Assembly: GCA_900770385.1 (NCBI GenBank)
Contig: CAAGKK010000023.1
Coordinates: forward strand, 36,169-100,168
Length of the DNA stretch: 64,000 nt
Direction: 5' to 3'
Origin: Clostridia bacterium
GTDB lineage: Bacteria > Bacillota > Clostridia > TANB77 > CAG-508
Position numbers and translations under genes: made by a program
Notes under the pieces: generated by a model
The model's database searches: none
The model's input: the letters and a program-made list of their open reading frames with translations, nothing else
What the model was told of the DNA's origin: nothing
Shown: in pieces, positions 1-8,141 of the stretch
Layout: every line of letters starts with the position of its first letter
Numbering within the stretch: position 1 is the first letter of the stretch

Positions 1-2
1 GA

Positions 3-695
3 CAAGAATTGAGTTATAATGAAATTTTAAAAATATGTAATTGGTTAAATTTTGAAACAAATAATAAGGTATTTAAAGGCTCAATGGATTATATTCAAAA
101 TGGATATGATAAAATAAATGATGCTGTAAATAAAATTATAGAAATTGCTTTAAAAAATAATAAAACTTATATATTAGGGATTGGAGCTATTACTAATATT
201 GCTTTAGCAATAAAAAAAGAACCCAAAATAGTAAACAAAATAGAAATTATTTGGTTAGGTGGCAATGAACTTGGCTACAAAGATAACCTTGAATACAATT
301 TTAGACAAGATGTTGAAGCAGTAAAAATAGTATTTGAATCAAAAGCGAAGTTAACTATACTTCCTTGTAAAAATATTGTTTCAGAATTAAGAATTGATAT
401 TAATACTTTAAAAAAATATTTAGAAAACAAATCAGAATTGTGTAAGTATTTAATTGAAAGATTTTATAATGATGGATATCATGGAATACAAGAATCAAGA
501 GTAATATGGGACATAGCTGTTATAGCCTACATGATAAATAAAAATTGGTTTGAAACGAAACAAATAAGTTGTCCAAATATAAGAAAGGATACTTCTTATG
601 AAGTGACGGACAATAGACATAGTATTACTTTTGTTACTAAATTGGATAGAGACAAAATATACAAAGATTTATTTGAGAAACTAGGTGAATTGTAA
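3..695 (+). CDS. Nucleoside hydrolase (IUNH family), 5' end cut by window edge
   Basis: Probably hydrolyses the N-glycosidic bond of a ribonucleoside. The stretch GIGAITNIALAIKKEP followed by IIWLGGN is the conserved core of inosine-uridine-type nucleoside hydrolases. The frame is open to the left edge, and the family is usually about 310 residues, so the N-terminal Asp-rich calcium motif lies outside the window; the TTG at 9 has no convincing ribosome binding site. Where classical members have a catalytic His (HDPLA) this one has WDIAV, so substrate or activity may differ. The stop overlaps the next start (TAATG), so it is translationally coupled to the phosphoesterase downstream. Confidence 0.8.
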   Translation, partial: QELSYNEILKICNWLNFETNNKVFKGSMDYIQNGYDKINDAVNKIIEIALKNNKTYILGIGAITNIALAIKKEPKIVNKIEIIWLGGNELGYKDNLEYNFRQDVEAVKIVFESKAKLTILPCKNIVSELRIDINTLKKYLENKSELCKYLIERFYNDGYHGIQESRVIWDIAVIAYMINKNWFETKQISCPNIRKDTSYEVTDNRHSITFVTKLDRDKIYKDLFEKLGEL

Positions 696-1246
696 TGAGC
701 AGAATAACTTTAATAACATATTTTGATGAAAAACAATTAGATATAATTAGTAAATTTTTAGAAAACATCAATTTAAAAATGTGTAAAGTTCCTTATGGTA
801 TAAATGATAATAAGAGGTATGAAATTGATAATTTACCATATCATTTTACAATATTTGCAACAGATAAAATAAATCAAAATAAGTTATTAGAAATTGCAAA
901 AAACACAAAAATGGAAAAAATAAAATTAAAAATTAATAAAGTAAAAATTGGAAATATTAAAAATGGTAGTTTTATTCTATATTTTGGAATTGAAGATAAT
1001 TGTTTTATGAAAAATCTGCAAAGGAATTTTTATGAAGTAATACCAGAAGAAAAATATAATCCTGACAATTTTAATTTTCATATGACTTTACATATAGATA
1101 AAAGTTTTAATATAGTAAATAATCTATTTAAAATGATACAATTAAAATTTAAACCATTTTCTATTGAATTTAATAAACTAGCATTATATGATTACCCTGG
1201 TGAAATAATTGAAACTATTGAATTTCAAAAAAATATTAGTAAATAA
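695..1246 (+). CDS. 2H phosphoesterase (2'-5' RNA ligase-like)
   Basis: A 183-residue protein with the two His-x-Thr signatures that define the 2H phosphoesterase superfamily: H50-F-T52 and H129-M-T131, each on a predicted strand. Such enzymes open or hydrolyse cyclic phosphates or 2'-5' linkages on RNA or nucleotides. The start overlaps the stop of the nucleoside hydrolase, and an HD-domain gene follows 10 bases later, so the three form one operon with a nucleotide or nucleoside processing theme. The substrate cannot be told from sequence. Confidence 0.75.
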   Translation: MSRITLITYFDEKQLDIISKFLENINLKMCKVPYGINDNKRYEIDNLPYHFTIFATDKINQNKLLEIAKNTKMEKIKLKINKVKIGNIKNGSFILYFGIEDNCFMKNLQRNFYEVIPEEKYNPDNFNFHMTLHIDKSFNIVNNLFKMIQLKFKPFSIEFNKLALYDYPGEIIETIEFQKNISK

Positions 1247-1256
1247 GGTGGTATAA

Positions 1257-1865
1257 ATGAAACTAAATAGTAAAGAAGCAAGAAAGCTTTTAGAAAAAGA
1301 AAGAGTTAATCAAAAAGATGATAGATGGATAGAACACTGTATATCTGTAGGTGATAGTGCTGGAAGAATTGCTAAAGCATTAAGTGAAAATAAAATTAAT
1401 GTGGACATAGATAAAGCAATTACTCTAGGGTATTTACATGATATTGGCAAGTATAATGGAGAGTCACAAGGACATGTTATGAGAGGATATGAATACTTAA
1501 AAAATAAAGGTTATGATGATGAATATGCTAACATCTGTTTGACTCATTCATATTTAAATAATGATGTAGTGTGTACCGCTGGAGGAGTGCCAAATCCAAA
1601 TGATAATACATTTTTAACAAATTTTATAAAAAATCATGAATATACTATAGAAGAAAAAATAATAAATCTATGTGATTTGCTGTGCCCACAAGGAAAAAAA
1701 GTATTTACAATTGATAAAAGGCTAATTGATATAATGATTAGAAGAGGAGCGTATTCTAATACTCAATATCATATTAAAGAAACATATAAATTAAAAGAAT
1801 ATTTTGATAATTTATTAGGATATAATTTGTATGACTTGTTTCCAGAAATAAAAGAAAATTTATAA
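1257..1865 (+). CDS. HD-domain phosphohydrolase
   Basis: A 202-residue protein with the metal-binding HD pattern: H27, the H61-D62 pair in YLHDIGK, then H73 and H97. HD proteins of this size cleave phosphomonoester or phosphodiester bonds in nucleotides. GGTGG stands before the ATG. It is third in a compact operon after the nucleoside hydrolase and 2H genes, which supports a role in nucleotide turnover, but the substrate is unknown. Confidence 0.8.
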   Translation: MKLNSKEARKLLEKERVNQKDDRWIEHCISVGDSAGRIAKALSENKINVDIDKAITLGYLHDIGKYNGESQGHVMRGYEYLKNKGYDDEYANICLTHSYLNNDVVCTAGGVPNPNDNTFLTNFIKNHEYTIEEKIINLCDLLCPQGKKVFTIDKRLIDIMIRRGAYSNTQYHIKETYKLKEYFDNLLGYNLYDLFPEIKENL

Positions 1866-1916
1866 AATGAAAATAATATAAAACATATTTAATTGATGAA
1901 GTGGAGGAGTTATATT

Positions 1917-2051
1917 ATGAGTAAAGGTATCATTGTTGCAGGTTTTGGTGCAATTGGAAAAACTACATTACAACAAAAATATAAAGATGTAATAGATATG
2001 GAATCAGGTATGTATCAATGGGATAATGTCAATGGGGACGGAGAAGTTTGA
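1917..2051 (+). pseudogene. 5' remnant of a P-loop ATPase/kinase gene interrupted by a RAYT element
   Basis: A GGAGG site precedes an ATG that opens a frame starting MSKGIIVAGFGAIGKTTL, a Walker A P-loop close to the N terminus, followed by KYKDVIDMESGMYQWDN. The native frame stops being recognisable at about 2026, where the transposase element's left hairpin begins; the TGA at 2049-2051 lies in that element. No continuation of the gene is seen beyond the element's right end at 2872, so the 3' part has been lost. It was the fourth gene of the operon starting at 3. The intact protein was probably a nucleotide-binding kinase-like enzyme. Confidence 0.65.
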
Positions 2052-2055
2052 CAAC
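2028..2055 (+). repeat. Left hairpin end of RAYT element
   Basis: A 28-base repeat whose core GGGGACGGAG lies between stem arms TGTCAA and TTGACA. It is almost identical to the reverse complement of 2844-2871, differing at the few bases after GGAG. Confidence 0.75.
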
Positions 2056-2164
2056 ATAAAAAATGAAATGATAGATAAATTTCGACAAAGATTTTAAAAT
2101 AATATGGTATAATTTATATCATATTATTTTTTTCTATAAATTATTTATTTCTAAAGAGGCAAAT

Positions 2165-2842
2165 ATGCCTAGATTTCCAAGAAACTATATAAAAACAACA
2201 GCTTTTCATGTAATAACTCAAGGAATTAATAGAAGTTATATATTCGAAAATCCGGAGGATATAAAATATTATATAAAAGTAATGTATAAACTAAATGAAC
2301 AATGTAAAATCAAAATAGTAGTATACTGCATTATGAATAATCATGCACATATTTTAATAGAAACTGATAAAATAAATGATCTAAGTAAATATATGCAAAG
2401 ACTTAATACAATATATGCAAAATATTATAATAAAAAATATTCCAGAGTAGGATATGTATTTAGAGATAGATATAAATCAGAAGGGATTTATAGTGAAGAA
2501 CACTTATATAATTGCATAAAATATATTTATGATAATCCAGTAAAAGCAGGAATATGTAAGCGACCAGAAGAGTATCTATACTCAGATTATAGGAGAATAG
2601 ATAAACAATTAAAAGAAAAATATGTATTTATGGATATTGATGAAGATAAGGCAGAATGTGAAAATGTTATAGAAGAATTCTTAATAAAAAACAATATTAT
2701 ACTTGATGATTTAAAAAAAGATAAAAGTAAATTAAAAGAGCCTATAATAGTTTTAAAAACTGAATATAATATTTCATTAAGAAAAATATCAGAAAAACTT
2801 AGAATTGGAAGAGAAACGATAATAAAAATATATATTGAATAG
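2165..2842 (+). CDS. REP-associated tyrosine transposase (Y1, HUH)
   Basis: A 225-residue member of the Y1_Tnp/RAYT family. The HUH metal-binding motif is H60-A-H62 in MNNHAHIL, and the catalytic tyrosine is one of those in NTIYAKYYNKKY (Y84, Y87 or Y88). The characteristic YIYDNPVKAG motif is present, and the C-terminal 30 residues look like a helix-turn-helix (ISLRKISEKLRIGRETI). It should nick single-stranded DNA at the hairpins that flank it. It appears full length, so the element may still be active. Confidence 0.85.
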   Translation: MPRFPRNYIKTTAFHVITQGINRSYIFENPEDIKYYIKVMYKLNEQCKIKIVVYCIMNNHAHILIETDKINDLSKYMQRLNTIYAKYYNKKYSRVGYVFRDRYKSEGIYSEEHLYNCIKYIYDNPVKAGICKRPEEYLYSDYRRIDKQLKEKYVFMDIDEDKAECENVIEEFLIKNNIILDDLKKDKSKLKEPIIVLKTEYNISLRKISEKLRIGRETIIKIYIE

Positions 2843-2843
2843 G

Positions 2844-2871
2844 GTTGTCAAAAAACTCCGTCCCCATTGAC
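2844..2871 (-). repeat. Right hairpin end of RAYT element
   Basis: An inverted copy of 2028-2055. On the minus strand it keeps the GGGGACGGAG core between TGTCAA and TTGACA arms. It begins directly after the transposase stop codon. Confidence 0.75.
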
Positions 2872-2882
2872 ACCATTGACAC

Positions 2883-3071
2883 ATTATTTATATAAAATAA
2901 AAACTTACGAACAATTAAGTCCGTAAGTTGATTTCAATTGGAGCCTTAACTATACACGTATGCGAAATTAAGACTATAAGATTTGATTAAATCCCTCTGA
3001 TAAATTCATTATATCGTTTTTCTATATATTTTCAAGGGAGTATAGAAAAATTTTGTATTTTAATGTATAAT
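2883..3071. repeat. Cassette boundary repeat, copy A (tRNA-Gly tail, terminator, 28-bp inverted repeat, promoter)
   Basis: Bases 2883-2944 match 7928-7990, the region just downstream of the intact tRNA-Gly plus the last acceptor bases and CCA, almost base for base. They include the tRNA terminator stem ACTTACG/CGTAAGT. At 2945 the match to tRNA-Gly stops and a 28-bp inverted repeat begins (outer arms CTTAA/TTAAG, inner ATAC/GTAT, to 2972). A conserved AT-rich block then ends in TATAAT at 3066-3071, a likely -10 box for the HAD/permease operon. The same order recurs in copies B and C. Confidence 0.75.
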
Positions 3072-3099
3072 TAATAAAAATAAGGAAAGGAGAAAGATT

Positions 3100-3813
3100 A
3101 TGACAAAATTATTAATAAGTGACTACGATCAGACATTTTATCTAAATGATGATGACATAGAAAATAATAAAATATATGTAAATAAATTTATGAATTCAAG
3201 TAATTTATTTGCTATTGCCACTGGAAGAAGTTATTTAGATTTTCATAATAAATTGGATATATATAAGTTTAATTATAATTATGCTATTTTAAATCATGGA
3301 GCGACCATTATAGATAAAAATAATAAAGTTTTATTTAATATTTGTATTTCTAATGAGATTATTTCACAAATACAAAATGATTTAAATTTAAGTGAAAGTA
3401 TAAATTATTTTTGTTGTAGTGGAATTGACAGCAGAGTAACATTTGAACACAAAAATTTAACTAAAATAAACGCAAAATACATTTCAAAAGAGTACGCATT
3501 AGATAAAGCAAATTATATTAACAACAAATATGGAAATTATGTTAAAGCTTATTATGTGAATACAAATTCTGTTGAAATTATTTCTAATAAAACAAATAAA
3601 GCTCAGGCTATATATTGGCTAATTAAATTTTGTAATAATGTTAATAAAGCTAATACGTATGTCATTGGTGATAGTTATAGTGATATAGAAATGGTACAAG
3701 AATTTAATGGTTACTGTATGGAAGATTCAGTATCAGAATTAAAATTAGTCGCTACTAAAGAATATAATAGTGTATCCAGTTTAATAAAGGAGATTTTAAA
3801 TGGTCAAAAATAA
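3100..3813 (+). CDS. Cof-type HAD-family hydrolase
   Basis: A 237-residue HAD phosphatase. Motif I is D8-Y-D10-Q-T12, motif II is in ATGRS near residue 40, and motif IV is GDSYSDIEM starting at G190. The layout, with a cap between motifs II and III, fits the IIB/Cof subfamily, which dephosphorylates sugar phosphates and small phosphorylated metabolites in the cytosol. It overlaps the following permease gene by 14 bases, so the two are co-translated, and it is driven from the promoter block of repeat copy A. Confidence 0.8.
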   Translation: MTKLLISDYDQTFYLNDDDIENNKIYVNKFMNSSNLFAIATGRSYLDFHNKLDIYKFNYNYAILNHGATIIDKNNKVLFNICISNEIISQIQNDLNLSESINYFCCSGIDSRVTFEHKNLTKINAKYISKEYALDKANYINNKYGNYVKAYYVNTNSVEIISNKTNKAQAIYWLIKFCNNVNKANTYVIGDSYSDIEMVQEFNGYCMEDSVSELKLVATKEYNSVSSLIKEILNGQK

Positions 3814-4984
3814 AGAAGCAAATATATTAATAGTTTCAAATGTATTAAGAGAAATAATAACTATTTTTTCAGGTCCATTTTTAACAGCCTATTTTTTTAA
3901 GATATCAAAGAATTCATTAGTTGATTTATCCATTTATAATATTCTTGTTTTTTTATGTGTAGGATTTTTTGGGTTAATGTTAGGATATATAATAAAAAAT
4001 AAGTTTCAAGTTGGCATGTTTAGAATTGGAGTAATATTAAATGCAGTATATGTACTAACAATTATTATATTAAAGGAGAAAATATTAAATTATTTACCAC
4101 TTGTTTCATTTTTATATGGTACATCAATGATAACATATTTTTACCCATATAATTTATTTTTATCAGATAAAGTAAGTAATGATATACGATCTCAATATGA
4201 ATTTAAAAGAAAAACAATTGTTACAATAGTAGGTATATTAACTCCAATAGTTTTAGGAACGATAATAACTACCACTAATTTTGTGTTGACCGCTATAATT
4301 ATATTAATAATATCAATTATACAAATAGTTATATCTTTTTTGTTAAAACCTACTACGTACAAGAATACAAAATTCACTCCTTTTCTTTCGTTAAAAAAAT
4401 TATTAAAGAATAAGGATGTAAAAAACATAATAAAACTAGATTTTTTTAAGGGTATGAGTATTGCAGATGGAGCTCTTAAAGTTTTAATTACATTATTGAT
4501 AATTAATGCTTTTAAAACTGATTTGAATTTGGGAATTTTTTCGTCTATTTCTAGTTTATTAACTATAATATTTCAGTATATATATACCAAATATTATAAA
4601 AATAGAAATGATAAAAATATGATTGTTATTTGCACAATTATTCCAGTTGTTAGTTTAATTCTGTTATTAATATTAAATAATAATGTTGCCTTATGTTTAT
4701 ATTATTTTTGTTATAGTTCATTGGTAGGCGTTTTAAATTTTATTATTGATATTAGACTATTTAATTTGTCCAATATTCCGTTGATAAAAAATAATAATCA
4801 AATGGAATTTTGGTCATTAAGAGAACTTGTATTAAATTCAGGCAGAATTATAGGTTATATATTATTATTAATAGTATCAATAGTTGATTCAGGAAAATAT
4901 TTGAATGTTTTAATGTTATTTTTAACATTTAGCATTATTCTGATGGGAATATTTTTATCAAAGATGAGTAAAAACGATAAGTAA
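3800..4984 (+). CDS. MFS-like multi-pass membrane transporter
   Basis: A 394-residue hydrophobic protein with about 11-12 predicted membrane segments in a major-facilitator-like arrangement, and a basic loop near the middle. The start follows AGGAG at 3789 and overlaps the 3' end of the HAD gene. Pairing with a HAD phosphatase suggests uptake or export of a compound that is dephosphorylated. No substrate-specific motif was recognised. Confidence 0.65.
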   Translation: MVKNKEANILIVSNVLREIITIFSGPFLTAYFFKISKNSLVDLSIYNILVFLCVGFFGLMLGYIIKNKFQVGMFRIGVILNAVYVLTIIILKEKILNYLPLVSFLYGTSMITYFYPYNLFLSDKVSNDIRSQYEFKRKTIVTIVGILTPIVLGTIITTTNFVLTAIIILIISIIQIVISFLLKPTTYKNTKFTPFLSLKKLLKNKDVKNIIKLDFFKGMSIADGALKVLITLLIINAFKTDLNLGIFSSISSLLTIIFQYIYTKYYKNRNDKNMIVICTIIPVVSLILLLILNNNVALCLYYFCYSSLVGVLNFIIDIRLFNLSNIPLIKNNNQMEFWSLRELVLNSGRIIGYILLLIVSIVDSGKYLNVLMLFLTFSIILMGIFLSKMSKNDK

Positions 4985-4989
4985 AGTTT

Positions 4990-5024
4990 AAAGACAGTGC
5001 TAGTTGGCATTGTCTTTGTTATTT
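4990..5024 (+). terminator. Intrinsic terminator after permease
   Basis: Stem AAAGACAGTGC / GCATTGTCTTT with a short loop, followed by a T-rich tract. It is nearly identical to the terminator at 7762 behind the EamA gene. Confidence 0.8.
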
Positions 5025-5100
5025 TAGAAAAAAATTCTAATTAATAAAAACTAATATAATAAAAAATGATAATATATAGAAGTGATGATATATAAAAATA

Positions 5101-5224
5101 TTTCAAATGTAGCCTTAACTATACATGTATTCGAAATTAAGACTATTGATTAAATTTATCAAATGAATTTATTATATTATTTTCTCAAGAAAGCATAGAA
5201 TTCTTTTGTAATTTATAGTATAAT
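5101..5224. repeat. Cassette boundary repeat, copy B (degenerate)
   Basis: The 28-bp inverted repeat is at 5114-5141, with the same CTTAA/TTAAG arms as copy A and changed inner bases. Only a short piece resembling the tRNA-Gly tail remains before it (TTTCAAATGTAGC). The downstream AT-rich block ends in TATAAT at 5219-5224, a probable -10 box for the NUDIX operon. Confidence 0.65.
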
Positions 5225-5271
5225 TTTATCAAAGTTTAATTCTAAATAAAATAACATCTTGGAGGTTTGAT

Positions 5272-5727
5272 ATGAAAAGAATAGGAAAAAAAATAGAAAA
5301 TACCATATATAATAAACGACCAGGCGCTTATGTTATAATTGAATGTGATGAAGATGATAAAATTGCTATTGCTACCGATGCTGTTGGTGTTTATTTTTTT
5401 TTAGGTGGAGGAATTGAAGAAAATGAAACACCAGAAGATGCTTTAAAAAGAGAAGTTATTGAAGAATCTGGTTACTCGCTAAAAAATATTATATTATTTG
5501 ATAAAGTTGCATCTTGGTGCTATAGTGAAACTAGAGGATATATGGATGTAGAGGCAACGATATACATAGCAAATTTTGATAAAAAAGTTGCAAAACCAAT
5601 TGAAGAAGATCATGAAATAATTTGGGTTAACCCTTTAGAATACAAAAACAAACTATATCATGAATATCAAAGATATATATTAAACAAATATATATTAATT
5701 AAAAAAGGGAAAAATTATGAAAAATAA
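5272..5727 (+). CDS. NUDIX hydrolase
   Basis: A 151-residue protein with a perfect Nudix box spanning G46 to Y68 (G-x5-E-x7-REVIEESGY). Such enzymes hydrolyse nucleoside diphosphates linked to another moiety, with divalent metal. GGAGG precedes the ATG. The 3' end overlaps the next gene by 11 bases, so it is translationally coupled to the TIM-barrel protein. The substrate is not evident. Confidence 0.85.
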   Translation: MKRIGKKIENTIYNKRPGAYVIIECDEDDKIAIATDAVGVYFFLGGGIEENETPEDALKREVIEESGYSLKNIILFDKVASWCYSETRGYMDVEATIYIANFDKKVAKPIEEDHEIIWVNPLEYKNKLYHEYQRYILNKYILIKKGKNYEK

Positions 5728-6604
5728 TTTAATATATTCTACTACAACAAGAACTGTTGGTGAAAGAAATAATATTGATAATTTTAAATTAGGAATAAAA
5801 AGATTGGGAGATTCTAAATTTAATTATGCTAACTTGAATTTTTCTGAAATACAAGAACTACTTGACAAAGATAATTACGAAGATATATTTGAAAATTTAA
5901 TTAAGTTTTTAAGAGATTCATCTATAATATTTAATATTGCTCATGCTCCTATTCATTATCCATTCTTCTTTAATACTTACTATAAAAGGGACGACATAGA
6001 TATACTAAAGCATAGAATATTAAAAGCTCTTGATATTTCAAGAGAAGTTGGTGTAAAAAGAATAGTTATTCATGTGGGTACATACTTAGATGAAAACTAT
6101 AATTATGATATAGAAAAATCTATAGAACATAATATAAAATATCTTGAACCATTTGTAAAAAAAGCTGCTGAAAGTAATATTTTAATAGCAATTGAAAATG
6201 GAACGCAAATGCAAAAAGATGAACCAGCATTTAAGAATACTTCACCTTACATAGATGAACTTCTAAAAATAGTCGAATATTATAATAAAAAGTATGAAAA
6301 AGAAGTTCTGGGAATTTGTTTTGATTTTGGACATGCAAATGTTGGCAATTTGGATATGTATAACGAAATTAAAAAAATTGATAGTAAATTAAAAGTAACT
6401 CATATACATGACAATTATGGAACAGATTCTCATAATCAACCATTTGATGGAACTATTAATTGGGATGATGTTAGAAAGGCCTTAACAGATATTAATTATG
6501 ATGGAGAATTAACATCGGAAGTAAGATATACAATTGATGAGCTTTCAGATTCAACAAATATTAATAAGACTTATGACTTGATTCAAAAAATACATCAAGG
6601 ATAA
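5717..6604 (+). CDS. Sugar phosphate isomerase/epimerase-like TIM barrel
   Basis: A 295-residue member of the AP-endonuclease family 2 / xylose isomerase-like barrel fold. Recognisable strand ends carry metal ligands: VIHVGTY, AIENGT, FDFGHAN, HIHDNYG and a terminal SEVRY. The family includes sugar epimerases and endonuclease IV; the lack of its full DNA-repair signature favours a sugar enzyme. It is coupled to the upstream NUDIX gene. Confidence 0.75.
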   Translation: MKNNLIYSTTTRTVGERNNIDNFKLGIKRLGDSKFNYANLNFSEIQELLDKDNYEDIFENLIKFLRDSSIIFNIAHAPIHYPFFFNTYYKRDDIDILKHRILKALDISREVGVKRIVIHVGTYLDENYNYDIEKSIEHNIKYLEPFVKKAAESNILIAIENGTQMQKDEPAFKNTSPYIDELLKIVEYYNKKYEKEVLGICFDFGHANVGNLDMYNEIKKIDSKLKVTHIHDNYGTDSHNQPFDGTINWDDVRKALTDINYDGELTSEVRYTIDELSDSTNINKTYDLIQKIHQG

Positions 6605-6674
6605 TAAAAAGCAACATTTTAAGTTAAAGGTAAAAAAGATTAAATTTGTTAATAATTTTATCATCTTTGATGGC

Positions 6675-6861
6675 TAATTTATATAAAATAACAACTTACG
6701 AACAATTAATTTCGTAAGTTTATTTCAAATGGAGCCTTAACTATACACATATGCAAAATTAAGACTATAAGATTTGATTAAATCTTTCTGATAAATCAAT
6801 TATACCATTTTGTTAAATATTTTTAAGGAGTATGGAAAAAAGTTGTATTTTAATGTATAAT
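6675..6861. repeat. Cassette boundary repeat, copy C
   Basis: Bases 6675-6735 repeat the tRNA-Gly downstream region and CCA end, with the terminator stem ACTTACG/CGTAAGT. The 28-bp inverted repeat is at 6736-6763. The AT-rich block then runs to TATAAT at 6856-6861. Copies A and C are much closer to each other than either is to B. The promoter end of this copy overlaps the ATG at 6832, so that ATG is unlikely to be the start of the EamA gene. Confidence 0.75.
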
Positions 6862-6897
6862 AAAAGAGAATTTTATTGGAAAGTAGGCAAATTCAAT

Positions 6898-7752
6898 ATG
6901 TGGATTTTTTTATGTTTATTGTCAGCTGTAACATCGGGATTAGCATCTATCATTATGAAAAAATGTTCTAAAAATAATAATCCTAAATCGATTGCATTAA
7001 TTGGATTAGCAACAAGTAATATTTTATATATAATAGTGTCTATTTTATTTACAGATGTATTGACGAATTTTAGTATTAAAAATTTTCTTCAAATTGCACC
7101 ATTAACAATGTGTCAAATGATAGGTTATATATGTGGTATATTATCAGTAAAATATGCTAGTGTTTCTACTGTTATACCAATTAGAAAATGTAATACAATA
7201 GTTACATTAGTTTTAGGAATATTAATTTTAAATGAATCTATACCAATTTTAAAATTAATATTATCATTAATTCTTGTAATTTTAACTATATTAATTGTTA
7301 AAGAAGATAAAATTACTGAGGATAAAGATAGTAAAAAGGGAATTGTATTTGCATGGCTTTTTGTTCTTTTTAACGGAGTATCATCAATGTTAAATAAATA
7401 CTATATAAGTACTTTTGTAAATCCTCTAGTTGTAACTTTTTACTATAGTTTATTTGGGCTTTCTATAGTAGTGTTGTATTGTTTTTTTACTAAAAGTTGG
7501 AAGTGCTACAATTTAAAAAATATAAATAAATTGTATATGTTATTTACTTATATTTTATTTGACTTTGTATCAAATTTAAGTTATAGATTTTGTTTAGTAG
7601 ATGGTCAAGTCTCATTGGCACAACCAATACATTCTAGTTCTATAATTATTACTATTATAGGATCATATTTTATATTAAAAGAAAAAATATCTAAAAGGAA
7701 ATGGTTAATGATTGCTGGAGTAATTATATGCGTAATGTTGTTGTCAATTTAA
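6898..7752 (+). CDS. EamA/DMT-family transporter
   Basis: A 284-residue membrane protein with about ten predicted helices in two EamA halves, typical of drug/metabolite exporters. I place the start at 6898 (MWIFLCLLSAVTSG, a normal EamA N terminus, with GGAAAG upstream) and not at the in-frame ATG 6832. The latter would put the repeat's -10 box inside the coding region and add 22 hydrophilic residues. It is the single gene of its cassette. The substrate is unknown. Confidence 0.75.
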   Translation: MWIFLCLLSAVTSGLASIIMKKCSKNNNPKSIALIGLATSNILYIIVSILFTDVLTNFSIKNFLQIAPLTMCQMIGYICGILSVKYASVSTVIPIRKCNTIVTLVLGILILNESIPILKLILSLILVILTILIVKEDKITEDKDSKKGIVFAWLFVLFNGVSSMLNKYYISTFVNPLVVTFYYSLFGLSIVVLYCFFTKSWKCYNLKNINKLYMLFTYILFDFVSNLSYRFCLVDGQVSLAQPIHSSSIIITIIGSYFILKEKISKRKWLMIAGVIICVMLLSI

Positions 7753-7761
7753 TATAAAAAC

Positions 7762-7795
7762 AAGACAATGCTGATTGGCATTGTCTTTATCATTT
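7762..7795 (+). terminator. Intrinsic terminator after EamA gene
   Basis: Perfect 10-bp stem AAGACAATGC / GCATTGTCTT, then a T-rich stretch. It is a near copy of 4990-5024. Confidence 0.8.
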
Positions 7796-7927
7796 TCAAT
7801 AGATATATATTTTCTGTGCTATTTTGTAATTTTAAATATTCAATATTTTCTATGGTATCTTTCTATTTTTTAGTTTTGATTTTTTCTGTTGCTTCTGGAA
7901 TTTTAGTCTCATATTCTATTCTGTGAT
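7796..7927. other. AT-rich intergenic stretch without a clear gene
   Basis: No ribosome binding site or intact frame. On the minus strand one frame reads through most of it with a single stop and a Lys/Glu-rich translation, which may be a decayed coding remnant or chance. Confidence 0.3.
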
Positions 7928-7984
7928 ATTATTTATATAAAATAAAAACTTATGAAACAATTAAGTCCGTAAGTTGATTTCAAT
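7928..7984 (-). terminator. tRNA-Gly downstream region with terminator
   Basis: Read on the minus strand, the tRNA is followed by a stem of ACTTACGG / TCATAAGT type and a run of T. This is the source copy of the tail sequence repeated at 2883-2944 and 6675-6735; the copy here has one extra A in the loop. Confidence 0.7.
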
Positions 7985-8058
<74 letters not shown>

Positions 8059-8141
8059 ATGTTTATATTGTAGCATAAATTTTATTTTTAGTCTATTAAA
8101 TTATAAAAATATATGTTATTATATAGCATAGAGGTAGTATT

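Larger units (their letters stand above)
2027..2872 (+). mobile_element. RAYT (IS200-like Y1 transposase) element with hairpin ends
   Basis: The unit consists of a REP-associated tyrosine transposase gene (2165-2842) bounded by imperfect inverted hairpin repeats at 2028-2055 and 2844-2871. It sits inside a P-loop gene that is broken at the left end. A direct 9-base duplication, CATTGACAC, occurs at 2865-2873 and 2874-2882, next to the right end. The layout matches IS200/IS605-type single-strand transposition, where ends are recognised as hairpins rather than classical terminal inverted repeats. Confidence 0.75.

Noticed and set aside
2945..2972. Reading the 28-bp inverted repeat as a chromosomal dif site
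   Set aside because: It has the 11-6-11 length and faint likeness in TTAAC and ATGCG, but the spacing between these blocks does not match dif, and three copies lie within 4 kb.
2945..6763. Reading the repeats as integron attC sites with a cassette array
   Set aside because: No match to the RYYYAAC/GTTRRRY boxes over both ends, no integron integrase in view, and the repeats include a tRNA tail, which integron cassettes do not.
2883..6861. CRISPR array
   Set aside because: Only three or four copies, spaced by kilobases with genes between; no short regular spacers anywhere in the window.
7796..7927. Decayed gene on the minus strand before tRNA-Gly
   Set aside because: One frame has a single stop, but the translation is a generic Lys/Glu/Ile string with no start, ribosome binding site or recognised family.
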